From positions 1,860,001-1,924,000 of the forward strand of contig NZ_CP016796.1 in the NCBI RefSeq assembly GCF_001895265.1: 64,000 nucleotides of DNA, read 5' to 3'. The DNA is from Francisella uliginis (GTDB lineage: Bacteria; Pseudomonadota; Gammaproteobacteria; Francisellales; Francisellaceae). Each line of letters starts with the position of its first letter. The first letter of the stretch is position 1. A program made the translations under genes and the position numbers. Shown here in pieces: positions 8,056 to 16,974 of this stretch. The notes below the pieces were generated by a model that worked only from the letters and a program-made list of their open reading frames with translations, was not told the DNA's origin and searched no databases.

Positions 8056-9459
8056 TTACACAATTCTTTTTCTATGTAACCAAATCCACACAAGTGGAAT
8101 TGCGATAATTATTACATCTGCAATAATCAAAATAGTAGTATAGCGTAAAATATCTTTAACATGTGAAAACCCTGGTGGGAATAATCCTAGTATAAAGCCT
8201 AAAGAACACATAAATATTGCTACCAAAGACATAGTTACCAATAGCCAATTAGAGTTTCTTTTACCTACATAAAACACTCTATGAGTATCTGGCTGAGTAA
8301 ATCTAAGTCTAATTGCTGCTACAAATACCATAATCCATGTAACTACTGTAAATTGTGAAGTAATCGCAATCAATAAAGCAAAAGCTGCATAAACCGATGG
8401 CATTATTAAAAAAGCTGTCGACAATACTATAACTATACATACTTGTATCATTAGCATATTAACCGGCATATTAAACCTGTTTTTACCGGCCATTATTTTC
8501 GGAAAAAGCTGCTGTTCCGCTGCTGTTTGCATACCTCTAGCAGGACCTAAAACCCATGTGCTTAAAGCTGCCAACATCCCAATACTTATCATTATAACGA
8601 TTAGAGGTTTAACACCACCTAAGCCAATAATACTTAAAACCTGTGAAATACCCTGTATTAGACCATTTAAGACATTTACATCTTTTACAGGAATAATAAT
8701 ATTTAAGCCTACTGTTGTTAGAATAGTTAAAGAAACAATTATTAAAGTAGCTATCAAAATTGACTTAGGAATATTCTTCTCTGGTTTATCAATATTTGTC
8801 ATATGAAAAGCTACCGATTGGATACCTGAATATGAAGATAAAGTTTTAACTAATAAAGCATAAGTTCCTAAAGAAAATGCTGGTAAAATATCTCCAACCC
8901 CATGATACTCTAAATTACTTTGACCTGTCACTAAAAAGTAAATTGCTCCCAAGATCAATAATATACCGGGTATTATCATACCAAATACCGCACCAACGAT
9001 ATTTAAAATAACAACTTTTCTCAAAGGTAAACAATTAAATAAACTTATAGCGATAAATACACATACCATTACCAGCCAAAAGGAAACACTTGTATGAGCA
9101 TTCTCTGCAAAACCTCGAAAGCCAATATAAGCGAAAGTCGCAACTAATGCCGTTACAGAACTAGGAAATGACACCACATTATTAAACCACTCTAGCCACA
9201 TTGCAAGCACTCCGGCTTTTTCACCCAAGCCAGCCTTGACCCAACTAAACACACCACCGTTATTTTGTGTAATCATACTGCTAAGTTCTGCACATATAAG
9301 TGATGTTGGCAGTAAAAATGTAATTGCAGCAATTAGGTAAAAGAAAATACTTTGTAAGCCAATTGTCGCCATATATGCGATGGAACTTAAACTAATTATC
9401 GCCGAGATATTTAACATCGTTAGCGATAAAGTAGAAATCTTTTTATTAGATAAACTCAT
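8056..9459 (-). CDS. APC-family amino-acid permease
   Basis: The 467-residue protein has about twelve transmembrane helices and belongs to the amino acid-polyamine-organocation superfamily, in the glutamate:GABA-antiporter-like branch. The N-terminal helix region (LTMLNISAIISLSSIAYMA) and the QNNGGVFSWVKAGLGEKAG segment (about 66-84) match the family's substrate-site helices. The gene starts 13 bases after lysA and is probably co-transcribed with it, so a basic amino acid or polyamine substrate is plausible but unproven. It ends 26 bases from the small hydrophobic ORF, which is convergent to it. Confidence 0.85.
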   Translation of the reverse strand: MSLSNKKISTLSLTMLNISAIISLSSIAYMATIGLQSIFFYLIAAITFLLPTSLICAELSSMITQNNGGVFSWVKAGLGEKAGVLAMWLEWFNNVVSFPSSVTALVATFAYIGFRGFAENAHTSVSFWLVMVCVFIAISLFNCLPLRKVVILNIVGAVFGMIIPGILLILGAIYFLVTGQSNLEYHGVGDILPAFSLGTYALLVKTLSSYSGIQSVAFHMTNIDKPEKNIPKSILIATLIIVSLTILTTVGLNIIIPVKDVNVLNGLIQGISQVLSIIGLGGVKPLIVIMISIGMLAALSTWVLGPARGMQTAAEQQLFPKIMAGKNRFNMPVNMLMIQVCIVIVLSTAFLIMPSVYAAFALLIAITSQFTVVTWIMVFVAAIRLRFTQPDTHRVFYVGKRNSNWLLVTMSLVAIFMCSLGFILGLFPPGFSHVKDILRYTTILIIADVIIIAIPLVWIWLHRKRIV

Positions 9460-9472
9460 AAATTATTAAACC

Positions 9473-10654
9473 TTAAATAAGATATTCTTTAACATCTGGT
9501 CTTAAATTATATTCACTGGATAAAACTTTACCATAGGCACCTGCTGAATATATAGCTATTAGATCACCCCTTTTTAATTTAGGTAAAGGATAGTATTTAG
9601 CAAAGACATCACTTGACTCACAAATAGGACCTACAACGTGATAGTGTTGCTTATTATGTATATCATCGACTAAGCCAACTATCCTATGCTGAGCTTGATA
9701 AAGAGCAGGTCTAATTAACTCAGTCATTCCAGCATCAATTATAAGAAAGTTTGTTTCTTGGGTTGTTTTGTTAAATAATACTTGTGATAAAAGTATTCCT
9801 GATTGACCAACTAATGATCTACCTAGTTCAAAATGAAGCTTAATATCATCACTATATTCAAAGAACTGAGCAAAGCTTGCAAAAAAGTGTTCAAAATCTG
9901 TTATAGGATTTTGCTTGGGATTCTCATAATCAATGCCTAAGCCTCCACCAAAATTAATATGCTCTATATTAACTCCTTTTTGTTGTAACAGCTTAATATG
10001 TTCATTTGTCGTAATTGCCAGAGATTGGAAAACTTGATAATTTAAAATTTGTGAGCCTACATGATAATGCAAGCCAAATAAATTAATATTACTAAACTTT
10101 GCAAAATCGTTTTCTAACCATTTAAGAACATCGACAAATGCAATACCAAATTTATCATCAAATTCTCCGGTACTAATATAATGATGTGTTTGAGCATCTA
10201 TATTTGGGTTTATCCTTAAACAGATATTTACTTGCTTATCTTTGCTCCTAGCAATTTCATTTACAACTTCTATTTCCTCTAGTGATTCACAATTTAAAAT
10301 AAAAACATTAGAATCAATCGCTAGCTCAATTTCCCAGTCTGCTTTTCCTACCCCAGCGAACACAATACGACTTGGATCAATACCTTGTTCTAGAGCCCTT
10401 TTTATCTCGCCTCCACTTACACAATCTATGCCCATATCATATTTTTTAACAAAACTAATGATTTCAGGATTATGGTTTGCTTTTATAGCATAGTGGATTT
10501 CAGCATTGTTAAATTTTTTTTCCAATTCTACTTTTGCTCTACTAAAAGTATCATCTAGTAACTTGGTATCATAAATATAGCAAGGTGTTATTAAAGAGTT
10601 ATTCTTTATATAATCAATCAATCTTTCATTATCAAAAATAATATAATCTTTCAT
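9473..10654 (-). CDS. lysA: Diaminopimelate decarboxylase (LysA)
   Basis: This fold-III PLP enzyme makes lysine from meso-diaminopimelate. The 393-residue length is slightly below the family norm of about 415. The PLP lysine is in YAIKANHNPE (Lys58), the glycine loop is FGGGLGIDYE, and the C-terminal CESSDVFAKY supplies the active-site cysteine of the partner subunit. Members of the family also decarboxylate ornithine or carboxynorspermidine, but CESSD and overall pattern fit LysA best. Neighbours are an L,D-transpeptidase-like gene 10 bases upstream and an amino-acid permease downstream, so they probably form one operon. Confidence 0.88.
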   Translation of the reverse strand: MKDYIIFDNERLIDYIKNNSLITPCYIYDTKLLDDTFSRAKVELEKKFNNAEIHYAIKANHNPEIISFVKKYDMGIDCVSGGEIKRALEQGIDPSRIVFAGVGKADWEIELAIDSNVFILNCESLEEIEVVNEIARSKDKQVNICLRINPNIDAQTHHYISTGEFDDKFGIAFVDVLKWLENDFAKFSNINLFGLHYHVGSQILNYQVFQSLAITTNEHIKLLQQKGVNIEHINFGGGLGIDYENPKQNPITDFEHFFASFAQFFEYSDDIKLHFELGRSLVGQSGILLSQVLFNKTTQETNFLIIDAGMTELIRPALYQAQHRIVGLVDDIHNKQHYHVVGPICESSDVFAKYYPLPKLKRGDLIAIYSAGAYGKVLSSEYNLRPDVKEYLI

Positions 10655-10664
10655 TTTAATTTCC

Positions 10665-11342
10665 TTAAGACAAACATGGTAAACACCATGATTCTTGTAG
10701 TTTACAATAAATATCTTGGGGTAACTGAATTAATATAGGTGATTTACTAGCTACTAATAAATTTGTAATGTCTTTAATATCTTTTTCTGACATAGCTGTA
10801 CAACCTTCTGTTCCTGTTTCTTGAGATCGCCACTCATGCATAAAAATACACGATCCTCTCCTAGGTTTGGTAGGATTTTTATTATACTGAATTTCAACCC
10901 CATACTTATACAAAGATATCTCTGACATCTTCTCAGAAGATTGCCAATCTTTTTTTACTTCATTAACATTAACTATCTGATTATAGTATTTTGAATTACT
11001 ATCATCGACACATTCTATTCCTGTAGCTATGTTCACATAATCAGATTTATTAATCAGTTCCATATTTTCAAAACCAAAAATTTTACCAATATTCATAATT
11101 CCTGCTGGAGCTTTATTGTCGGATTCTTGTTTTAGTGAAGCTTTTGCTATTTTTTGAAAGGAACTATCTGCCCATGCTAAGCCTTTTTTACCAACCACAA
11201 CGGGTATAGCTAACTTAATCGGCAACCAATTACCCTGCTTATCTTTATTAAAAAACCACAACTTACCCTTTACACTTTGCCAGTCATTAGTAGTAACCAC
11301 GATAAGTTGATGGGCTTTTTTTATCTTTTGTATATCTATCAT
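10665..11342 (-). CDS. YkuD-type L,D-transpeptidase-like protein lacking a signal peptide
   Basis: The 225-residue protein carries the YkuD catalytic pattern: His169 in FMHEW and Cys181 in TEGCTAMS. These enzymes act on diaminopimelate-containing peptidoglycan stems. No signal peptide or membrane anchor is visible, and the frame is closed by a stop six codons upstream of the ATG, so the start cannot be extended. It could be exported by another route or act on cytoplasmic muropeptides. The gene lies 10 bases upstream of lysA, whose substrate, meso-diaminopimelate, is the residue these enzymes cross-link. Confidence 0.75.
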   Translation of the reverse strand: MIDIQKIKKAHQLIVVTTNDWQSVKGKLWFFNKDKQGNWLPIKLAIPVVVGKKGLAWADSSFQKIAKASLKQESDNKAPAGIMNIGKIFGFENMELINKSDYVNIATGIECVDDSNSKYYNQIVNVNEVKKDWQSSEKMSEISLYKYGVEIQYNKNPTKPRRGSCIFMHEWRSQETGTEGCTAMSEKDIKDITNLLVASKSPILIQLPQDIYCKLQESWCLPCLS

Positions 11343-11409
11343 TTCTAAATCTGTCTTTTAAGGTTTGATTTTATTTTCACAAAATAAATCATAAGATCTT
11401 TATAATTTT

Positions 11410-12105
11410 TTAATTAAAGTTGAACACCAATGATACTAGTAAAATATTTGCCATAAAATCATTTCTCTGACTACTATGAATAAACTGATTCATATACCCT
11501 AATTCAATATTAGTATTCTTAGTAGCGCTATAGCCAAAACCCGCAAAAGCTCTATTTTGGATTAATGAAGCATTCTCTACAACACCATCTCCATTAAGGT
11601 TTTGGAAGTACTCATTAAAACCAATAATACTCCATTTTTTGTTTTCTGAGATTGGATATGAACCGCGAATCATTAACCTGACACGCAGAGTTAAGTAATT
11701 AGCACTTGATATTAATAGTTGTTCAAATCTAGCGCGGAAAAGATATTTAAGCTCTTTATAATCATCCTTATACAAGTACTGTTGCCAGATAGCGTTTGTA
11801 TTTACTTCTTCAGGGACTAAATTCCTTGTTACTAAATAGTCTGCTCCAACCCAAAGACTATGCTTACTATTTAAACTATAACCCAAGCCGCCACGGTAAA
11901 GTGTCTGAAAAGATGTTAATGATGCATTTGCCAAACGTTCCTGATAAGTTATTTCATACAGAATCTTTGAGTAACGATCATCTACAAACCCAAGATTACC
12001 AAGAACTGTAATATTATTCCATGATTGGAAATTATCACTGTTAACAGCTTTAGCAGAATTAAGTGCAATTAGATAAAAGCCAATTATATATAGTAATTTC
12101 TTCAT
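11410..12105 (-). CDS. DUF2490-family outer-membrane beta-barrel protein
   Basis: The 231-residue protein has a signal peptide (about 1-20, ending AKA) and then alternating amphipathic strands with aromatic ends. It ends in LVSLVFNFN, whose terminal aromatic pattern is typical of outer-membrane barrels. The opening FQSWNNITVLGNLG and later ELGYMNQFIH segments match DUF2490. The role is unknown. It is 67 bases upstream of the L,D-transpeptidase gene on the same strand and may be co-transcribed. It is divergent from gdhA. Confidence 0.75.
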   Translation of the reverse strand: MKKLLYIIGFYLIALNSAKAVNSDNFQSWNNITVLGNLGFVDDRYSKILYEITYQERLANASLTSFQTLYRGGLGYSLNSKHSLWVGADYLVTRNLVPEEVNTNAIWQQYLYKDDYKELKYLFRARFEQLLISSANYLTLRVRLMIRGSYPISENKKWSIIGFNEYFQNLNGDGVVENASLIQNRAFAGFGYSATKNTNIELGYMNQFIHSSQRNDFMANILLVSLVFNFN

Positions 12106-12271
12106 GGCACTTACATCTTTTAAAAAACCTGAGATTATAATTGAGATACGAATAAAGTCAAGCTTACATGAGCTGTTGTCAAAATCAATTTAACTATTAA
12201 CTTAAATGTGTTTTTATTTTTATATATGAAGCTATACTATTTGATTTTTAATAATAAAGGATTATCATAGA

Positions 12272-12301
12272 TTGATATTAAGTTTAGCTTGTATATATAG
12301 T
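12272..12301 (+). promoter_or_regulatory. gdhA: Sigma-70-like promoter candidate for gdhA
   Basis: TTGATA at 12272-12277 is followed by TATATA (12294-12299, 16-base spacing) or TATAGT (12296-12301, 18-base spacing). It lies about 95 bases before the gdhA ATG. The genome is AT-rich, so chance matches are common. Confidence 0.4.
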
Positions 12302-12394
12302 ATTATTATTGTTATATCAAGCATGTAGGGTATTTGCTCATTTAAAAATGAACAAGTAATCTCAATAAGTATAAATCACAAAGGAGATGCATAA

Positions 12395-13744
12395 ATGAAT
12401 GCTCAAAAATACATTGATAGCGTAATTGCTGATGTTGAAAAAAGAGACGGTCACGAAAAAGAATTTATTCAAGCAGTGAAAGAAGTATTCTCTACTCTTA
12501 AGCCAGCTCTAGAACAAAACCCTAAATATATTGAAGAAAATATTTTAGCACGTATGGTTGAGCCTGAAAGAGGCATCTCTTTTAGAGTACCATGGGTTGA
12601 TAGAAAAGGTGATGTTCAAGTAAATAGAGGCTTTAGATATCAGTTTAACGGTGCTATTGGTCCTTTCAAAGGTGGTATTAGATTCCACCCTAGCGTATAT
12701 TCAGGAATTATAAAATTCCTAGGTTTTGAGCAAGTTTTCAAAAACAGTTTAACTACACTTCCTATGGGTGGTGGTAAAGGTGGTGCTGACTTTGACCCTA
12801 AAGGCAAAACTGACCAAGAAATCATGAACTTCTGCCAAAGCTTTATGATGGAATTACAACGTCATATCGGTCCAAACATTGATGTTCCAGCTGGTGATAT
12901 TGGTGTAGGCGGTAGAGAAATTGGTTATATGTACGGCCAATACAGAAGAATCCGTAACAGTTTTGAAAACGGTGTATTAACTGGTAAGTCTCTAGAATCT
13001 GGTGGTAGCTTAATCCGTCCAGAAGCTACTGGTTACGGTGCTGTCTTCTTCTTGGATGAAATGCTTAAGCATGATGGCGAAACTATGGAAGGCAAAACTA
13101 TAGTAACTTCTGGTTATGGTAACGTTGCTTGGGGTGTATGTAAAAAAGTTGCGCAATTAGGTGGTAAAGTTGTTACTATCTCTGGTTCAAGGGGTTTTGT
13201 ACATGATCCAGAAGGTATTACTACAGAAGAGAAAATTGAATTCTTGCTAAAAATCCGTAATGGTGAAAAAACTATGCAAGATTATGCTAAAGAATTTAAT
13301 GCTAGCTGGCACCCAGGTGAGAAGCCTTGGGGTATAAAAGCTGATATAGCTATCCCTGCTGCAACTCAAAATGAGATAGATGTTGAAGAAGCTAAAAAAC
13401 TTATCGAAGCTGATGTTAAATATATTGTTGAAGCTTCTAACATGCCGACTACTAATGAAGCTATAGACTTCTTAATGAAAAAAGGAGTAAACCTAGCTCC
13501 AGGTAAAGCAGCAAACGCTGGTGGTGTTGCTGTTTCAGGTTTAGAAATGTCGCAAAACTCAGCTCGTCTAGCATGGACATCTGAAGAGGTTGAAGCTAAA
13601 CTACAACAAATTATGGCAAACATTTTCCATGCTTGTAAATTTGCTAGTAGTAAGTACAACCTTGGTTACAACCTGGTTGCTGGTGCTAACTTAGCTGGTT
13701 TTGAAAAAGTAGCTGAAGCTATGATCCAACAAGGTAGATATTAA
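12395..13744 (+). CDS. gdhA: NADP-specific glutamate dehydrogenase
   Basis: This enzyme interconverts 2-oxoglutarate plus ammonia and glutamate. At 449 residues it matches the hexameric bacterial NADP type (E. coli GdhA is 447). The catalytic lysine is in LPMGGGKGGADFDP (Lys128), the 2-oxoglutarate-binding region is FKGGIRFHP, and the Rossmann motif is TSGYGNVAWG. AAGGAG lies eight bases before the ATG. It is monocistronic and divergent from the DUF2490 gene. Confidence 0.95.
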   Translation: MNAQKYIDSVIADVEKRDGHEKEFIQAVKEVFSTLKPALEQNPKYIEENILARMVEPERGISFRVPWVDRKGDVQVNRGFRYQFNGAIGPFKGGIRFHPSVYSGIIKFLGFEQVFKNSLTTLPMGGGKGGADFDPKGKTDQEIMNFCQSFMMELQRHIGPNIDVPAGDIGVGGREIGYMYGQYRRIRNSFENGVLTGKSLESGGSLIRPEATGYGAVFFLDEMLKHDGETMEGKTIVTSGYGNVAWGVCKKVAQLGGKVVTISGSRGFVHDPEGITTEEKIEFLLKIRNGEKTMQDYAKEFNASWHPGEKPWGIKADIAIPAATQNEIDVEEAKKLIEADVKYIVEASNMPTTNEAIDFLMKKGVNLAPGKAANAGGVAVSGLEMSQNSARLAWTSEEVEAKLQQIMANIFHACKFASSKYNLGYNLVAGANLAGFEKVAEAMIQQGRY

Positions 13745-13836
13745 TAACTTTTCTTTTATTTCTTTTTCCTAAAAAATTCAAACAACTGATATACTTTCTT
13801 TTAGATAATTAATAATACAAAATATTTTTTTCTATA

Positions 13837-15027
13837 ATGACTATACAAAATACTAAACTCGATGTAATAATAATCGGCGCAGGTGCTGCTGGGCTTATGT
13901 GTGCTATTGAGGCTGCAAAGAGAAATCGTAGCGTGCTTGTGCTAGATCATGCCAATAAAGTTGGTAAAAAAATACTAATGTCTGGTGGCGGACGTTGTAA
14001 CTTTACCAACTATAATATTGCGCCTGATAGATATATCGCAGATAATCAACATTTTATGAAATCCGCCTTATCTCGCTATACTCAATGGGATTTTATATCT
14101 TTAGTAAGTGATTACCAAATACCCTTTCATGAAAAAACTCTAGGGCAACTTTTTTGTGATAATAAAGCTAAAGATATAGTTAATATACTCTTAGCTGAGT
14201 GCAAAAAATATAATGCTCAGATAAAGCTGCATACAACAGTAGAAAATATAGTCAAAAAACACGATCTATTCTATATAACTACTCAAGATAATAACTACAC
14301 AAGTGAATCTATTATTATTGCTACTGGTGGGCTATCAATCCCAACAATGGGGGCTACTGGATTTGGTTATAAAGTTGCGAAAAAATTTGGTTTAAAAATA
14401 AATTCTCAAAGAGCTGGTCTAGTGCCATTTATATTCAATCAAAAAGATCAGAAAAAATTTGCCCAACTAAAAGGAATTTCTATTTTTTGTAGAGTATCTA
14501 ATGATAAAACATATTTTGATGAAAATATTCTTTTTACGCATAAAGGACTAAGTGGACCAGCTATTTTACAGATATCATCATATTGGAATACTGGCGAACC
14601 TATCAAGATTGATCTATCACCAAATACTCATATTAATGAATTCTTAAGTCAAAAAAAAGCACAAGGATCAAAGTCTATTATAAAAAATATATTATCAGAG
14701 CTATTTCCAAAAAACTTTATCTCAACTTTTTTTACAGAAAAACTACTCAGTAAAAGAGCTTGTGACTTATCTACTGATGATATAGAGACTACTCATAATA
14801 GTTTACATGAATGGATTGTATATCCTCAAACTACCGAAGGATATCGCACAGCTGAGGTAACACTAGGTGGAGTTAGCTGTGATGAATTATCATCAAAAAC
14901 ATTAGAATCCAACAAGATCAAGGGTCTCTATTTTATTGGTGAAGTCGTTGATGTTACAGGATGGCTCGGTGGTTATAATTTTCAATGGGCTTGGGCTTCA
15001 GGATGGGCAGCTGGACAAGTTGTATAA
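13837..15027 (+). CDS. YhiN/HI0933-family NAD(P)/FAD-dependent oxidoreductase
   Basis: The 396-residue protein begins with an FAD-binding Rossmann fold, GAGAAGLMCAIEAAKR (about 13-28), followed by the family signature KKILMSGGGRCNFTN (about 46-60). It closes with GWLGGYNFQWAWASGWAAG. Homologues have been described as aminoacetone oxidases or flavoproteins of unsettled role. It follows gdhA on the same strand after 92 bases. Confidence 0.85.
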   Translation: MTIQNTKLDVIIIGAGAAGLMCAIEAAKRNRSVLVLDHANKVGKKILMSGGGRCNFTNYNIAPDRYIADNQHFMKSALSRYTQWDFISLVSDYQIPFHEKTLGQLFCDNKAKDIVNILLAECKKYNAQIKLHTTVENIVKKHDLFYITTQDNNYTSESIIIATGGLSIPTMGATGFGYKVAKKFGLKINSQRAGLVPFIFNQKDQKKFAQLKGISIFCRVSNDKTYFDENILFTHKGLSGPAILQISSYWNTGEPIKIDLSPNTHINEFLSQKKAQGSKSIIKNILSELFPKNFISTFFTEKLLSKRACDLSTDDIETTHNSLHEWIVYPQTTEGYRTAEVTLGGVSCDELSSKTLESNKIKGLYFIGEVVDVTGWLGGYNFQWAWASGWAAGQVV

Positions 15028-15081
15028 CATCAAAAGCTACGCTATAATAACCCCTTAGATACAGAGAGTTTCCATTATAGT

Positions 15082-15561
15082 ATGAAAATCCCCGCTTCAA
15101 GAGAGCTAGCAATTAAAAAAGCTATTTTAAAAGCTATAGAGAATAATGTTAGTCCTGCTAAATTAGCAGATAATTTCGGTGTCTCTAAAAGTACAATTTA
15201 CAAATACCGTAGAGAACTAGCAGATCAAGGATTCATCCAAAAAAATGAAAATGGCGTTTATATAATTTCTCCAAATAAATTCTCAATAAAACCATCAAAT
15301 ATTCCCAAAACGGCTGATCTTGAATTATCCTACAAAGATGAAAAAAATCTAAATCTTGAAGACAATAGATATGTACATATTAAAGATCATCATATACAAA
15401 GTACTGACGATCATGTAGATGTAGAGCCTGAAGAGTGTGAAGAAGTAGAAGTCAAAATATTAAAGAAAAAACAAAACTTCACACCACCTGAAGAACCAAG
15501 TATTGAAAACAAAGGACTTTTTAAAAAATTTTTAGATAAATTCAAAAAGAAAAAAAGCTAG
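15082..15561 (+). CDS. Helix-turn-helix protein with charged C-terminal tail, function unknown
   Basis: The 159-residue protein has an N-terminal helix-turn-helix of the invertase/transposase type (about 8-50: SPAKLADNFGVSKSTIYKYR). A disordered, acidic middle (VDVEPEECEEVEV) and a lysine-rich end (LDKFKKKKS) follow. It may bind DNA, but no partner domain is visible. It begins 54 bases after the flavoprotein gene. Its stop overlaps the convergent DUF2062 gene by four bases. Confidence 0.65.
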   Translation: MKIPASRELAIKKAILKAIENNVSPAKLADNFGVSKSTIYKYRRELADQGFIQKNENGVYIISPNKFSIKPSNIPKTADLELSYKDEKNLNLEDNRYVHIKDHHIQSTDDHVDVEPEECEEVEVKILKKKQNFTPPEEPSIENKGLFKKFLDKFKKKKS

Positions 15562-16040
15562 TTCTTCCTTAAAAATTTAATTAAATATACTAATAAAAAA
15601 GCTGTTAATCCTAATATAAGACCTCCTACAATACTACCTAAATATAGAGGGCGCCAAAATTGGCTAACATTTTGCATAATATAACTTGCATAAACTTGCC
15701 AATCAACTATGTTAATATTTAACCCTAACAAGAAACTACCAAAAATATAATTAGCAAAATATATCGGCAACCATGTAATTGGATTACTAATCCATACACA
15801 TGCTATCGCTATAGGAATATTAGCCCTTAAATAAACACACATAATAACTGTTGGCAGCATTTGAAAAGGCATAGGAATCATCATCCAGAATAAGCCGATC
15901 ATTAAAGCTCTTGCAACAGAACCATAACTTAAACGCCACAGAGACTTATTAAGTAATTTCTCTTCTATAAATCTAAGACCTTTTGTTTGACCAAGAGATT
16001 TTTTTAGTTTTACAAGCTTACGGGCTTTAGAATAGTTCAT
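15558..16040 (-). CDS. DUF2062-family membrane protein
   Basis: The 160-residue protein has three or four membrane segments. It contains the DUF2062 pattern ARALMIGLFWMMIPMPFQM (about 45-63) and the WISNPITWLPIYFANY segment (about 83-98), a conserved NP-P motif in this family. Function is not known. The gene is convergent with the helix-turn-helix gene, overlapping by four bases, and divergent from the SDR gene. Confidence 0.8.
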   Translation of the reverse strand: MNYSKARKLVKLKKSLGQTKGLRFIEEKLLNKSLWRLSYGSVARALMIGLFWMMIPMPFQMLPTVIMCVYLRANIPIAIACVWISNPITWLPIYFANYIFGSFLLGLNINIVDWQVYASYIMQNVSQFWRPLYLGSIVGGLILGLTAFLLVYLIKFLRKN

Positions 16041-16130
16041 GATAAACTATTTAATACTAACCATAGAGTTTTACATAATTATTATTTTAAACTAAACTAG
16101 CAAGTAGTTATAAAATAAATAGCTTAAAAT

Positions 16131-16949
16131 ATGAAAAAACAATCAATATTAATAACAGGCTGCTCCCATGGAGGCATAGGATATGCTACAGCTGCTCATC
16201 TTAAAGAGCTCGGCCATCGAGTTTTTGCATCAGCAAGAAAACAAAAAGATGTTGATGCTCTAAACTCTGAAGGCTTTGAAACATATTTAATTGATGTAAC
16301 TAATTATCAAAGTATAGATGACGCTTTAGATGATATTTTAGCTAAAACCGGTGGAACCCTTGATATAGTATTTAATAATGCAGGATATGGTCAAGCAGGT
16401 GCTATAGAAGATATTGAAACGAAATTCCTAAAAGAACAGTTTGAAACAAATGTTTTTGGACTTCACTATCTAACAACAAAAGCGATGAAAATAATGCGCA
16501 AACAAGGTTATGGTAAGATAATTCAACATAGTTCTGTATTAGGGCTTGTTTCAATGAAATATCGTGGTGCCTATAATGCTAGCAAATATGCTATTGAAGG
16601 ATTAACTGATACAATGCGCTTAGAGCTTCAAGGTTCAAATATATTTATAACCAGCTTAAACACAGGACCTGTAACTAGTAAGTTTAGAGAGAACTCTATC
16701 AAAACTATAAAAAATGTTGATTACGAAAACTCTGCTCATAAAAATAACTATGATAGAATTCTTGTGCGACAGAATAAACCTATACCTTTTAATGAACCTG
16801 CATTATCAGTTGCTAAAGTAGTTGAAAAGATAATTAATACTAATAAACCTAAGCCGAGATACTATATAACAAAAGCTACTTGGATTATGTCAATATTTAA
16901 AAGAATACTTTCAACCAAAACTCTTGATAAAGTTCTGGCAAAATATTGA
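16131..16949 (+). CDS. Short-chain dehydrogenase/reductase
   Basis: The 272-residue protein has the classical SDR cofactor motif in TGCSHGGIGYATA (about 9-21), NNAG (about 83-86), and an active site with HSSVLG and YNASK (about 146-150). It may act on lipids or other hydroxy compounds; the substrate is unknown. The C-terminal segment after residue 230 is basic and hydrophobic, as in SDRs attached to membranes. It is monocistronic and convergent with the permease at 16975. Confidence 0.83.
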   Translation: MKKQSILITGCSHGGIGYATAAHLKELGHRVFASARKQKDVDALNSEGFETYLIDVTNYQSIDDALDDILAKTGGTLDIVFNNAGYGQAGAIEDIETKFLKEQFETNVFGLHYLTTKAMKIMRKQGYGKIIQHSSVLGLVSMKYRGAYNASKYAIEGLTDTMRLELQGSNIFITSLNTGPVTSKFRENSIKTIKNVDYENSAHKNNYDRILVRQNKPIPFNEPALSVAKVVEKIINTNKPKPRYYITKATWIMSIFKRILSTKTLDKVLAKY

Positions 16950-16974
16950 TCAATAAAAACAAATACTAGTTATA

